Assembly (NCBI GenBank): GCA_963781805.1
Contig: CAWAHF010000004.1
Coordinates: forward strand, 2,046,001-2,110,000
Reading direction: 5' to 3'
Source of the DNA: JAFGPL01 sp963781805
GTDB taxonomy: Bacteria > Bacteroidota > Bacteroidia > Bacteroidales > UBA10428
DNA: 64,000 bases
Of this stretch, positions 52,332 through 62,080 are shown piece after piece. The notes below the pieces were generated by a model. It was not told where the DNA came from and did no database searches. It was given only the letters and a program-made list of their open reading frames with translations. Within the stretch, counting starts at the first letter, position 1. Every line of letters starts with the position of its first letter. The position numbers were made by a program, and so were the translations under genes.

Positions 52332-53474
52332 ATGAGAAAACTGATTTATATTTTTACATTAGGACTTGTAATATCGAGTTGTAGTAGACAAGTTTACGTT
52401 TATAAAACAGAGAATTTTGAATTACCAACGGAGGGTAAATTTTACATCACCGATAATGATTCATTAAAGTGTTCAAATGTATATTCACCTGCTTGGGATT
52501 TGTGGTTTCTTGACAGTATCTCAACAGAACAAAAGTTAAGAGAAATTGACATAAAAGGGAGTTTATCAAAAAACTTGGATGCTAAAGGGTTCGTTCCTTC
52601 TGATAAATTGGAATCATCTGATTTCAGAGTTGATTTTTGTGATTATTGGTTTTGTCGTAAAAGACAAAATTTAGCTTCACTTTATATTAAAGTTACTGAC
52701 CGAAAAGATTCCTCGAAACAAGCTTTAATTGTGAACAAGACATTTGATGTTTCTGCAAAATTTAAAATGGATAAAGAAATTGAAAGAACTGTAGAAGAAT
52801 TAATCACGGAGAAAAAGCGAATTTATAGCATAAATTCAAACGAACTTGACAACTTCCCTAAAATAAATGACGTGCCTAAATTTCCTTCAAAGCAACTTGG
52901 TTTGAGCTTTGGTTATTCTCTTGGTATGTTACCACATAGTGATTTATCTGAAAAATACGAAGATTATTATGATGGAATTAATGTACTATATGCAGGACTT
53001 GATTTAGATTTCTATAAAAAGCAAAAATCTGGGTTTGGGTTAAAAACAATATACTATTTTGGAGGCAATGATAAGCAAAACATTGATGAACTTGATGGAG
53101 AGAACAATGTAATCGGAAATGGACAACTAAAAGATAATGTCAGTTTCTTTTTCATTGGACCTAGTTTAAATTTTCGAATACCATTTTATTCTTATAATCT
53201 ACTTGATGTTGTGAAAGTCAGCCCCGGATATTTATACTATTCAAATAAAGCAACAAGATTTGATGAAAAGGTTGATTATACTGGACATACAATTGCATGG
53301 ATAATTTCAGCAGGATTAGATGTTAAACTAAATTCTCACTTGAATATTGGTATCGAGCCAAAATTTGTATTTGGAGGTTTTAAGAAAATGGAAATAAACG
53401 GAGTACATACCACGTTGGATAAGAAAGAAAAACTTAACCGAGTTGAAATGGCGATTATACTGAAAATAAATTAA
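52332..53474 (+). CDS. Lipoprotein with C-terminal outer-membrane barrel-like region (380 aa)
   Basis: Start at 52332 is used because upstream in-frame codons belong to the intron. Lipoprotein signal MRKLIYIFTLGLVISSC. Residues ~20-170 are a soluble domain with paired cysteines (FCDYWFCRKR); residues ~185-380 alternate aromatic strands (LGLSFGYSLGML, GFGLKTIYYFGG, NVSFFFIGPSLNF, IAWIISAGLDVKLN, LNIGIEPKFVFGG) resembling an outer-membrane beta-barrel. Function unknown. Confidence 0.7.
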   Translation: MRKLIYIFTLGLVISSCSRQVYVYKTENFELPTEGKFYITDNDSLKCSNVYSPAWDLWFLDSISTEQKLREIDIKGSLSKNLDAKGFVPSDKLESSDFRVDFCDYWFCRKRQNLASLYIKVTDRKDSSKQALIVNKTFDVSAKFKMDKEIERTVEELITEKKRIYSINSNELDNFPKINDVPKFPSKQLGLSFGYSLGMLPHSDLSEKYEDYYDGINVLYAGLDLDFYKKQKSGFGLKTIYYFGGNDKQNIDELDGENNVIGNGQLKDNVSFFFIGPSLNFRIPFYSYNLLDVVKVSPGYLYYSNKATRFDEKVDYTGHTIAWIISAGLDVKLNSHLNIGIEPKFVFGGFKKMEINGVHTTLDKKEKLNRVEMAIILKIN

Positions 53475-53481
53475 TTACGTG

Positions 53482-53613
53482 CCCTAACAATGTGTCATAC
53501 GTAATGGCGGGGCAAGTGCTAAATGTCAAGGTTTGTGGCTCGCATCAACACCATCTCGAATTGATAGCGAAGAGCTCCGAAGTCCGCCACTACGCATACA
53601 CTCAACGTTGTGT
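53482..53613 (+). repeat. attC site 30
   Basis: R'' CCCTAAC, R' GTTGTGT; arms GTGTCATACGTAATGGCGG and CCGCCACTACGCATACAC. Confidence 0.9.
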
Positions 53614-53638
53614 GCAATACATTAAAAGAACGCGCCAT

Positions 53639-54334
53639 ATGAAATATAACTTAATAATTAAAATATTATCATTAGGATTCTTTTTAAGTTCTTGTTCTGA
53701 TAGGCTAATAGATTTTTCAGCCTCTGAAAGACAAGGTAATAATATTGTTTATGCAATTGAGAAGTATTACAAAGATAAACATGTATATCCTGATAGTTTA
53801 GAATTATTAATTCCTATGTATTTGGATTCGATTCCTGAAGTAATTATGAAAAAAGGATTAAATCGTAATAAATTAGAATTCAAATATTATCTATATAATG
53901 TGATACCAAAAGAAGGTTGCTTTTTAATTACTTTTGATCAGAAATCAAGTTCAAATGAATATGAGTACGATTCAAGAACAGATGAAATAAATTGGACAGG
54001 AAATAGTTACATGAATGCAGACAACATTGAAGAAAACATAACATTTGATGATATTAAAATAGTAATACAATCAATTAAAAACTATTTTAAGGATAGCGCT
54101 GACTACCCAGAAGCATTAAAGGATTTAGTTCCATCCCATTTGGATTCATTTCCATTTAATCTTAACGCAAAATATAGGCCAATTGAAGTTGCTCCTAATT
54201 TCGAGAGCGACTTAGTAAGATATAATTTTTATCCACCTTCTGATACTTTTAGGGGGGAATATCGCTTATTCTTTGAAGTTGCGTTTGGACAATATGAGTA
54301 CATTGGAAATGGAAATTGGTACTATAATGATTAA
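53639..54334 (+). CDS. Lipoprotein with internal duplication (231 aa)
   Basis: Start at 53639, 25 bp after the R' box. Lipoprotein signal IIKILSLGFFLSSC. Two repeats are visible: IEKYYKDKHVYPDSLELLIPMYLDSIP (about residues 37-64) and IKNYFKDSADYPEALKDLVPSHLDSFP (about 144-170), each followed by a KYxLY/VRYNFY strand. The helix-YP-LxxLxP-L pattern resembles the periplasmic domain of type II secretion pseudopilins but without a pilin prepeptide. Function unknown. Confidence 0.7.
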   Translation: MKYNLIIKILSLGFFLSSCSDRLIDFSASERQGNNIVYAIEKYYKDKHVYPDSLELLIPMYLDSIPEVIMKKGLNRNKLEFKYYLYNVIPKEGCFLITFDQKSSSNEYEYDSRTDEINWTGNSYMNADNIEENITFDDIKIVIQSIKNYFKDSADYPEALKDLVPSHLDSFPFNLNAKYRPIEVAPNFESDLVRYNFYPPSDTFRGEYRLFFEVAFGQYEYIGNGNWYYND

Positions 54335-54345
54335 AAATGTACTGC

Positions 54346-54429
54346 ACACAACATTTAGAATATGATTAACCGGCAACCCAAAAAAAATAAAAGGCTAAAA
54401 GCTAAACCGGTTAATTATATTCGTTGTTG
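54346..54429 (+). repeat. attC site 31 (short form, 84 bp)
   Basis: R'' ACACAAC mirrors GTTGTGT; R' GTTGTTG; arms GAATATGATTAACCGG and CCGGTTAATTATATTC with a ~30-nt loop, much shorter than all other attC in the window. It suggests a cassette of different origin. Confidence 0.85.
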
Positions 54430-54665
54430 AACGGTAACCGGCGCAACACAACTAATATGTGAATTGAATGCATTTCAGATTCTCATTCTTAAGGCAACTT
54501 GTAAACTTTTCACCAAAATATTACAAAGAACCTGGTCATTAGACCTCATTTTTTGGAATAACAAACCGAAAAAACAAGGCCGAAAAACGAAAAATAACCT
54601 GTTTTTTATACAACCGTGCATACCTTATCCATCTCCTCAGTACGAGGCAGTATGAAAAATGGGCA
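54430..54665. other. Non-coding stretch: cassette start and end of IS91-type element
   Basis: No credible gene. It should contain the left end of the cassette and the terminus downstream of the minus-strand transposase, but I cannot place the element boundary. Confidence 0.4.
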
Positions 54666-55874
54666 TTAAGCTGCAAAGCAGGTATTTTCGCTAAAACTTT
54701 CCTGCGGGCTTCCCCGGGACCGCGGATAGGTAACAGCTATTAATACCATTTTGCCGGTTTTACATTTTGGACATACCCTTACGTCTATGCCATATAGCTT
54801 TACAAGCCATTCATACACTGAAAAGCTGTCGATTTTTGGTGTTTCAGGAATTTCTGCTTCCAACGATACACGGGCACAAGTCAATGCAGCTGATTTTGAC
54901 CGCGAGCTCAATATACCATAATGCCTGATCTTCATAAATCCTGCAGGAAGAATATGAAGAGAAAACCGATGAAGAAATTCTTCAGCCTCCAGATCAACCT
55001 CTACCACACTGGATGTACGGTAATCTATTGCAGAGAATTTCACCCGGTCGTTTTCCACAGCTTTAATCCGGTGATTGCTGATAGCAATGCGATGCGTATA
55101 TCGCCCAATGTAATCCACAACTTGCTGTGCATTATGCATGGGGAGCTTGGCATAGGTCACCCATTTTTTCCTGTAGAATGGATGAAGGTATTTCTTTCCG
55201 GCAATGAAAGGAGTTTCCAACTGTATTTTATTCGATTTATGAAGGCCGATCAGTCCGTCGGTGAATTTACCACGAAAAACCTTGCTCATAGCCTTTACCG
55301 GGAAAAGGTATTTTCCTTCGCTGCGGGTGTTACGCCATTTCCCATTTGCGGTAATACCTCCGGCCGGTACAAGGCAATGCACATGCGGGTGAAAGGAAAG
55401 GTTCTGCCCCCAACTGTGCAAAACAGCAATCATCCCCATTTTCGCCCCCAGGTGTTTATGGTCGGCGCCAAATTGTGCAATGGTTTGCCAGGTACTGGCA
55501 AACAACAGGTTGTACATCAATACCTGGTAATCCAGGAACATCTGGTTCAGGCTGTCGGGAATTGTAAATACCACATGATAGTACTTTACCGGCAACAGGT
55601 CGTTGGTGCGCATGCGCACCCATTTCTCACGCCGCAGGCCGTTGCACTTGGGGCAATGCCTGTCGCGACAACTGTTGAAAGAGATATTTTCATAGCCACA
55701 ATCCGGATTATCGCACTTATCTTTGTGGTAACCCAGTGCCGCTGTACGGCACTGCTCCAGGTTGGTAAACACTCTCTTATGACGCGAGGTAAGTTTACCA
55801 CTGTTTTCAAGGCTGTGTCTGTACCTGCCAATGATCTGTGCAACTTCAAAGGCAGGGCGGGTGTAGCCCGTCAT
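54666..55874 (-). CDS. IS91-family transposase (402 aa)
   Basis: HUH rolling-circle transposase. N-terminal zinc-finger block (CDNPDCGYENISFNSCRDRHCPKCNG, about residues 48-73), HUH motif in FHPHVHCLVPAGG (about residues 160-172) and the VVDYIGRYTHRIAIS segment with the candidate nucleophilic tyrosine. Its start overlaps the stop of the tyrosine recombinase by 4 bp (ATGA), so both are one operon on the minus strand. Different from the transposase at 38415-39575. Confidence 0.92.
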   Translation of the reverse strand: MTGYTRPAFEVAQIIGRYRHSLENSGKLTSRHKRVFTNLEQCRTAALGYHKDKCDNPDCGYENISFNSCRDRHCPKCNGLRREKWVRMRTNDLLPVKYYHVVFTIPDSLNQMFLDYQVLMYNLLFASTWQTIAQFGADHKHLGAKMGMIAVLHSWGQNLSFHPHVHCLVPAGGITANGKWRNTRSEGKYLFPVKAMSKVFRGKFTDGLIGLHKSNKIQLETPFIAGKKYLHPFYRKKWVTYAKLPMHNAQQVVDYIGRYTHRIAISNHRIKAVENDRVKFSAIDYRTSSVVEVDLEAEEFLHRFSLHILPAGFMKIRHYGILSSRSKSAALTCARVSLEAEIPETPKIDSFSVYEWLVKLYGIDVRVCPKCKTGKMVLIAVTYPRSRGSPQESFSENTCFAA

Positions 55875-56698
55875 GATATCAGGTCCAGTGGGCTTGTGAG
55901 CTTTTCCTCCCGCAATTGGTGGTTTACCTGCAGGTAAATCATCGTGGTGCGGATGTCATCATGGCCCATCAGTTTTTGGATAGTAAACAGGTTGGTCCCC
56001 ATAGCCAGCAGATGCGATGCAAAGGAATGTCTCAATGAATGAAGGCTCACCTGTTTTTGGATGCCCGATTTGAGCAATGCCTGGCTGAATGTCCAGCGAA
56101 GGCCTTCTTCACTATATGGCAAGCCTTTGGTGCTTCCATTGAAAAGGTATTTTTGCGGTTTATACCTTCGGTAATATTCCCGTAATTCCGGAACCAGGCT
56201 CTTGGCAAGTAATGTGTACCGGTCCTTGTTCCCTTTACTGTTTTCAATTCGGATCAGGTAATTTTTAGAATCAATATCAACCAGTTTCAACCGGCTTATC
56301 TCATTACGCCTCAAACCACCGCTATAAGCGATTTTCAATACCATACAATGTTTGAGGCTGTGAGCGCTGTTAAACAAAAGTTTTAACTCTTTACTGCTTA
56401 GGATGACCGGGAGCCGTTTCGTTGACTTTGGATAGGGTACATCCTGGATAATGTCTATACGCTTATATAACCTTCGAAAAACAAATCGGATCCCCTGAAG
56501 ATGATTACGGATGGTTTCCCGGCTCAAATGCCTGACATTTTTCAGGTGTACCAGGTAAGAGTACAGCTCTTCCTCTCCTATTTGATCAGGAAGCTTGCCA
56601 CAAAAATTACATAACTCTTTAATGGCATGTAAATAACAATTGATAGAACTGTTTGAGAAATGCTCAACCTCCATTCGTACATGTGCTGCATGTAACAA
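55871..56698 (-). CDS. Tyrosine recombinase accompanying IS91-type transposase (275 aa)
   Basis: XerC/D-like recombinase with catalytic Arg in YSGGLRRNEISRL, the Lys region SKGNKDRYTLL, the HSLRHSFASHLL box and MGHDDIRTTMIYLQVN with the nucleophilic Tyr. Such recombinases are regular partners of IS91-type transposases in Bacteroidota. It is not an integron integrase: the stretch between the Lys and the HxxR box is short and lacks the extra helix found in IntI. Confidence 0.9.
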   Translation of the reverse strand: MLHAAHVRMEVEHFSNSSINCYLHAIKELCNFCGKLPDQIGEEELYSYLVHLKNVRHLSRETIRNHLQGIRFVFRRLYKRIDIIQDVPYPKSTKRLPVILSSKELKLLFNSAHSLKHCMVLKIAYSGGLRRNEISRLKLVDIDSKNYLIRIENSKGNKDRYTLLAKSLVPELREYYRRYKPQKYLFNGSTKGLPYSEEGLRWTFSQALLKSGIQKQVSLHSLRHSFASHLLAMGTNLFTIQKLMGHDDIRTTMIYLQVNHQLREEKLTSPLDLIS

Positions 56699-56816
56699 TT
56701 CTTCTAAACTCGATGCTTGAAATACTTTTTTTTCATACTTTTATTAGATTAGTTTCAAATGACAAAGTAAAAAAACATTACTATGAATTGCTTGTCTACC
56801 GACGTAAGGAGGTTTC

Positions 56817-56948
56817 GTTCAACACCGCATATAGCCAATGGCAGGCGATACAGGTAGTTGAATCTTTATATTCCGCTCTATCATTACAGTATAGTGACAA
56901 TGAAATGCTACGAACCCTGCCACATGGCCATATGCGAAAACGTTACCA
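56817..56948 (+). repeat. attC site 32
   Basis: R'' GTTCAAC, R' GTTACCA; arms CGCATATAGCCAATGGCAGG and CCTGCCACATGGCCATATGC. Closes the cassette that contains the IS91-type operon. Confidence 0.85.
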
Positions 56949-56972
56949 CTCATTTTAAGAAAGCATCACACC

Positions 56973-58967
56973 ATGAAATATAGAATAACATTTTTGATAT
57001 TTATTTTTTCAACTATAGGCGCTAACAGTCAAGAGATTGATTCAACTATACAATTATTAAGACCCTTAGATTGGGAGTATATGAGTTGTGGAAAGTCACC
57101 TATATGGAACGCCTCGAAAGAAACATTAGAGTTGGTTAATAAAACGGATAAACCTATTCAGGGGTATTGGATTGCTAATACTAACCAGATACGTGAACAA
57201 AGAAATGCATTCGTAAATGCTAATCAATCAATTAAATTCAATGTAAGAACTGGTGATTATTGGATTATTTGTGACTCTGATAAAAATGCATTAGGCGTAT
57301 TTCAAACCTCTATAGGACAAAATAAAATAGTAATCACAGAAACAGATTTTGAAGAGACTAGAAAGCTCCCTGTAAGTTTAATTGACCATAGCTTTACTGG
57401 AACAAAATCGGGCGGAACAAGGTTGCAGGAACAAACCGCCTATGATGTGATTCAGTATGACATAAAAATGGAAATATTCCCAGACAAGAAATACATAACC
57501 GCCACCAATACCATTTCAGCGATAGTAACCAAAGAATTAAATTATTTTGTTTTTGACCTTGATACATCACTTAAAATAAAAAATGTATACCTAAAAGATG
57601 AAAGCATAAAAGTTTCATTGGACACTAAATTACATGAAGGAAAATATAGGTGTAAACTTCCAGAGCCTAAAAATAAAGGAGATATACTTAAAGTGTGTGT
57701 GGAATATGAAGGATATCCAAGGTGTGCGACCCATGCACCTTATCAGGGTGGATTTTCGTGGAATAAAACTGAGAATTGCCAACATTGGATTGCAACCTCT
57801 TGCCAAATTGATGGAGCAGACTTGTGGTTCCCTTGCAAAGACTATCAATGGGATGAACCTGACTCTGTAAAACTATCATTTACTGTTCCATATGGATTAA
57901 AAGCAATTTCAAATGGAATACTAAAAGATACCATTAATAACAGCAACCATACAACAACTTATATTTGGAATGAAACTGAGTCGATAAATAATTATGATAT
58001 AACCTTAGATATTGCACCATTTGTTCAGTTAAACGATAACTATTTAAGCATATACGGAGACACAATAAATATTTCCTACTGGGTTTTACCAGAAAATCTG
58101 AATAAGGCTAAACAATTTTATCCAAATATTAAAAACTACTTAGCTTTTATTGAAAAAACAATTGGCCCTTATCCTTTTAGAAAAGAAAAACTTGGATTTG
58201 TAGAAGTTCCATTCGTAGGTATGGAACACCAGACAATAATCGCTTTTGGACCGGACTTTACTGAAAAATATCCTGGTTATAACTATGTATTATTCCACGA
58301 ACTATGTCATGAGTGGATTGGAAATATGGTAACTGCTTATGATTGGAACGATTTCTGGATACAAGAAGGATTAACAGGTTATGTGGAGGTTCTGTATGAG
58401 GAACATTTGCAAGGAGAAACAGGTTATAAGAAGAAAATGGATTTGAGAAGAAGAGCTGTTCAGAATAAAATTCCACTTGCGATCGATTCTATTTTTACCT
58501 CAAGAGAGATATTTGGTGATTGGTCTTATGCTAAATCGGTATACATGATCCATTCGCTACGCTATTTAATAGGAAAAGAAAATATAATTAAAGTATTACG
58601 TTTAATAGCATACCCTGATGAAGAATTGGAACATGAAACAAATGGACAACAATGCCGATTTGTAACTACCAATGATTTATTTCAAACAATTGAAGGAATT
58701 TGTGGTAAAAACTATGACTGGTTTAAAAATGTCTATTTATACAATGCAGAAGTACCCTCATTAGTGATACAACAAAATGAGAATGGAGTTGTGTTAAGAT
58801 GGAAAACCAAAGATAATTTACCATTTAATATGCCTTTGGAATTGAAAACAAAAGATGGTATACAAAAGATTGAATTTGAGAATAATATAGCGAATATTGC
58901 TATTGCCAGAGATGAAATACTTGAATTTGACCCTAATAAATGGATTCTATTCAACATTGATGAATAA
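56973..58967 (+). CDS. M1-family metallopeptidase, exported (664 aa)
   Basis: Signal peptide MKYRITFLIFIFSTIGANSQ. Zinc-binding HELCHEW at H442-E443-H446 with the third ligand Glu about residue 465 (WIQEGLTGY). The substrate-recognition segment reads GMEHQ, a variant of the GAMEN exopeptidase motif, as seen in bacterial M1 peptidases related to leukotriene A4 hydrolase. The N-terminal ~130 residues precede the M1 saddle domain and are unassigned. Predicted periplasmic or surface peptide hydrolysis. Single-gene cassette, large for an integron. Confidence 0.92.
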   Translation: MKYRITFLIFIFSTIGANSQEIDSTIQLLRPLDWEYMSCGKSPIWNASKETLELVNKTDKPIQGYWIANTNQIREQRNAFVNANQSIKFNVRTGDYWIICDSDKNALGVFQTSIGQNKIVITETDFEETRKLPVSLIDHSFTGTKSGGTRLQEQTAYDVIQYDIKMEIFPDKKYITATNTISAIVTKELNYFVFDLDTSLKIKNVYLKDESIKVSLDTKLHEGKYRCKLPEPKNKGDILKVCVEYEGYPRCATHAPYQGGFSWNKTENCQHWIATSCQIDGADLWFPCKDYQWDEPDSVKLSFTVPYGLKAISNGILKDTINNSNHTTTYIWNETESINNYDITLDIAPFVQLNDNYLSIYGDTINISYWVLPENLNKAKQFYPNIKNYLAFIEKTIGPYPFRKEKLGFVEVPFVGMEHQTIIAFGPDFTEKYPGYNYVLFHELCHEWIGNMVTAYDWNDFWIQEGLTGYVEVLYEEHLQGETGYKKKMDLRRRAVQNKIPLAIDSIFTSREIFGDWSYAKSVYMIHSLRYLIGKENIIKVLRLIAYPDEELEHETNGQQCRFVTTNDLFQTIEGICGKNYDWFKNVYLYNAEVPSLVIQQNENGVVLRWKTKDNLPFNMPLELKTKDGIQKIEFENNIANIAIARDEILEFDPNKWILFNIDE

Positions 58968-58974
58968 AAACGAG

Positions 58975-59101
58975 TGGTAACACACAATATAAAACAGTTG
59001 GGGTTTAGTGGTTTGCGGGGCTTTGGCTCTCGCTTTAGCATTCTTGTCGGTGGACAAGAACACAGCCCGAAAACCCAACCGTTTCATATTGTAAAACGTT
59101 G
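58975..59101 (+). repeat. attC site 33, R' box split by intron copy 8
   Basis: R'' TGGTAAC mirrors GTTACCA at 56942; arms ACAATATAAAACAGTTGGG and CCCAACCGTTTCATATTGT. R' GTTG resumes at 61325 as GCC. Confidence 0.88.
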
Positions 59102-61324
59102 TTGCGACTTGAAGTCGTGTAAATAATTGTTTTACAAAGGATTGTTCTTTGATAAAACCTGTTGTTCCCTCAACAGTACCCTTACCGGACAACTGGTGTA
59201 TAGTGCAGCTATTACCGGTTGAAGCTCCGGGAAACGAGTACCAAACGCCGGGTTGTATACCCTATGGCGGGGCTATAAGCTGTGAAGCGGATAGTCTTCG
59301 GGGCCTCAAAAACCGATTTAGGGCTGGGGTGAGCAGGCATGGCCAACTCAGGTAAATATTCCGAAACCATTGAGATGGCGTAAGGGCGAAAAAGAGGATG
59401 ACACGCCTTGTACCAAAATGGTAAGCTGGCAGGTTAAACGTGGTCAACGTTGCGTTTACGGGGATGTTGCCCAGCCGGTGGACAGGATAGGCCTAAACCT
59501 GTATCTTTTGTTATTTACATGGAACATGGAAGCACGGTGCTCTCTTTTCCTGTAACAGCGGGATCAAAAACCCTAACCGCAAGGCATGGGGAAACACCGT
59601 ACAGAGAGGACAGACAAAGCGAATGCCCTGATGTAATGTCAGGGATAGTGGCCACAACATCGCCACAGGTGAAAACCAGCCCACCTCTGTCTGGTACTTT
59701 ATGGCATGATACTTTTTAGAACCTGTAAATGCTGGAAAGCAAATGAACGAGAATGAAAATTCATCGTGTGCACTGGCACACCAAACCGATAACTGGAACC
59801 TCATTATATGGCGAAAGGTTATTCAACGGGTGAACAGGCTGCAAAGACGTATTGCCAAGGCTGTTAAAGAGAAACGCTGGGGCAAAGCTAAAGCCCTGAT
59901 GTTTCTCATTACCAAATCCTTTTATGCTAAACTATTGGCTGTATTCCGGGTGGCCAACAACAAGGGAGGCAAAACCCCCGGTGTTGACCATAAAATCTGG
60001 ATAGACGGGTATGATAAACTCGTCGCAGCTGAAAACCTTAAGAACAGGGGATACACCCCTAAACCTTTACGTAGGATATATATCCCTAAGAAGAATGGCA
60101 AAAAACGCCCCTTAAGCATCCCGTGCATGGATGACAGGGCTATGCAAGCCCTGCACATGATTTCTCTTGTCCCTCTGGCCGAAACAATGGCCGACCTAAA
60201 TTCTTATGGGTTTAGGGAAAAACGTTCGTGTGCCGATGCCATTGCACAATGCTTTCTTATCCTGTGCCGTAAAAATTGCGCACAATGGGTGTATGAAGCC
60301 GACATCAAGGCCTGCTTTGATGAAATTGACCATCAGTGGATATTAAACCATATCCCGGTCAACAAATCCATTCTTGATAAATGGCTCAAAGCAGGATATA
60401 TCCAGAAAGGTAGGTTATTCCCCTCCCTTAAAGGTACTCCACAAGGCGGTATCATATCCCCAATCATCATGAATATGGTGCTTGACGGATTGGAAACCAC
60501 CATAAACAAACAGTTTCCAAGGTGGAAAAACCAGAAAGTCAATTTTGTAAGGTATGCCGATGATTTTATTATTACCGCTAAGGATAAAGAGGTAATTACT
60601 AATCAAATCATACCACTTGTTAAGGAATTCCTCAAAGAACGGGGGCTTAGGCTCTCTGATGAGAAATCCAAAATAACCAATATTGACCAGGGCTTTGACT
60701 TCTTATCACAGCATATCCGTAAGTACAAGGGTAAACTGCTGATAAAACCATCACGGAAATCTGTACAGGCTTTCAAAGATAAGATAAAACTCATCATACG
60801 CGAGAGCCATGGACTGCCTGCTCATGCCCTTATACGAAAACTAAACCCGGTTATCCGGGGATGGTCAAACTATCACAAGGGTATTTGCTCAAAGAATACC
60901 TTCAGAAAACTGGAGGTATTCATCTTCGGACAAACCTGGAAATGGGCTACCCGCCAGCATGGTGACAAAGGCCACAGGTGGGTGTTCAAAAGGTACTTTT
61001 TGGGCAATCATTTTTCCGATAAACGTGTATCTTATAAAGGTATATATTCCTACCGCTTATATAAAATCGGTATGGTACCTATTCGATATCATGTTAAAAT
61101 CGCTCAGAAGGCCAATCCTTACCTGTCTGAATTTGATTCATATTTTGAGAAAAGGGTATCCTTAAGGAAACGTTTAGCTTTGAATAGCAAACAAATCACT
61201 ACTTTTGTTTGCAGAGGTAAAAACAATAGCCGGGTCTACCCTAACAAGGTTGGCCTTAAAAGTGCTTGAGCCGTATGCGGTGAAAGTCGCACGTACGGTT
61301 CTTAGGGGGCGTAAGCTACCCGGT
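59102..61324 (+). mobile_element. attC-targeting group II intron, copy 8 (B lineage)
   Basis: 2223 bp. Rejoined exons GTTGGCCGCACAT align in length with the uninterrupted starts GTTAACCGCACAT and GTTACCCGCACAT of the same ORF-less cassette. EBS1 candidate CAACGTT. Private change ATTGAGATGG in domain I. Confidence 0.92.
59743..61269 (+). CDS. ltrA: Group II intron reverse transcriptase/maturase, copy 8
   Basis: 508 aa, identical in protein to copy 2 although the host attC and EBS1 base differ. Motifs intact. Confidence 0.92.
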   Translation: MNENENSSCALAHQTDNWNLIIWRKVIQRVNRLQRRIAKAVKEKRWGKAKALMFLITKSFYAKLLAVFRVANNKGGKTPGVDHKIWIDGYDKLVAAENLKNRGYTPKPLRRIYIPKKNGKKRPLSIPCMDDRAMQALHMISLVPLAETMADLNSYGFREKRSCADAIAQCFLILCRKNCAQWVYEADIKACFDEIDHQWILNHIPVNKSILDKWLKAGYIQKGRLFPSLKGTPQGGIISPIIMNMVLDGLETTINKQFPRWKNQKVNFVRYADDFIITAKDKEVITNQIIPLVKEFLKERGLRLSDEKSKITNIDQGFDFLSQHIRKYKGKLLIKPSRKSVQAFKDKIKLIIRESHGLPAHALIRKLNPVIRGWSNYHKGICSKNTFRKLEVFIFGQTWKWATRQHGDKGHRWVFKRYFLGNHFSDKRVSYKGIYSYRLYKIGMVPIRYHVKIAQKANPYLSEFDSYFEKRVSLRKRLALNSKQITTFVCRGKNNSRVYPNKVGLKSA

Positions 61325-61732
61325 GCCGCACATAAAAAATTTGCATTCTGGTACGTTCTTACATTCGGTAATTTGGTCATGTTCGCTCAGGCAGCAGAGC
61401 AGGTACTTATTTAAAAAATTTTGGCGGAATTTAACGTCGGTACATATTTACCAGAATTAATCAAATGGGCAGTGATGGCACGCCCGGTCATTTCGTTAGA
61501 TTGGCCTGCCCACGCCCTGGTATTTTTGTCCTTCTGCTGATTCGGCAGAGTTCTGCCATTGATAGTATATTTTGCCAATATGTTGATAAATAAATAATTA
61601 CGTGCGGTAACATTAAGTATATTTCATTGCCGGCCAGTTGGTTTGCCAATTTAAGTTCTTTTGGTTACATTCGTGCAAACTGTCAAATGAAGGCATTGTA
61701 TCCGGCAACAAAATATACTCATTGCGTTAGCG
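61325..61732 (+). ncRNA. ORF-less cassette, copy E
   Basis: Nearly identical to copy B. It directly follows intron copy 8, so the cassette now carries the intron at its 5' border. Confidence 0.6.
61605..61732 (+). repeat. attC site 34 (ORF-less cassette E)
   Basis: R'' CGGTAAC, R' GTTAGCG; same arms as attC site 6. Confidence 0.9.
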
Positions 61733-61786
61733 GTTATTAGAGCAGACGTGCAGCACCAAAAATTACAAATAAATTAATAAAAGCCG

Positions 61787-61794
61787 TATCTTTG
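61787..61794 (+). promoter_or_regulatory. -7 promoter box of toxin-antitoxin operon
   Basis: TATCTTTG fits TAnnTTTG, 17 bp before the antitoxin start codon. No clear -33 box. Confidence 0.55.
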
Positions 61795-61811
61795 TAAAAA
61801 AACGATTGATT

Positions 61812-62078
61812 ATGAAAAATATAGTTATTCCAGTAGATATTTCACCTGACATAATGATTGCTTTAAATGAATCGGAGAAGGAATTAAAAAATCATTTTCA
61901 GGTCGGGATTGCGATGATGTTGTTTCAGGAAGGAAAACTGACTTTAGGTAAAGCGATTCAACTGTCTGGATTGACACGGTATGAATTTGAAAAATCTTTA
62001 GCAAAAAATAACATCCCGATTTCCAATCCAAGTTATGACCAAGTGATTTCGGATATTAACAAACTAAGCGACCTTTAA
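61812..62078 (+). CDS. UPF0175-family antitoxin (88 aa)
   Basis: ATG at 61812 is preferred to the in-frame TTG at 61806. The sequence (VIPVDISPDIMIAL, AMMLFQEGKLTLGKAIQLSGLTRYEFEKSLAKNNIP) is typical of UPF0175, a small helix-turn-helix family. UPF0175 proteins are usually encoded just upstream of DUF3368 PIN toxins, as here with a 2-bp gap. Acts as antitoxin and probably as autorepressor of the promoter at 61787. Confidence 0.88.
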   Translation: MKNIVIPVDISPDIMIALNESEKELKNHFQVGIAMMLFQEGKLTLGKAIQLSGLTRYEFEKSLAKNNIPISNPSYDQVISDINKLSDL

Positions 62079-62080
62079 TT

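Noticed and set aside
54464..54655. 63-codon open frame between attC site 31 and the transposase
   Set aside because: No family features and located where the insertion-element end is expected.
54921..55937. Long + strand open frame opposite the IS91-type transposase
   Set aside because: Antisense shadow of a well-supported gene with zinc-finger and HUH motifs.
55871..56698. Tyrosine recombinase as the integron integrase
   Set aside because: It lacks the IntI-specific insertion before the HxxR box, overlaps an IS91-type transposase gene and lies inside a cassette.
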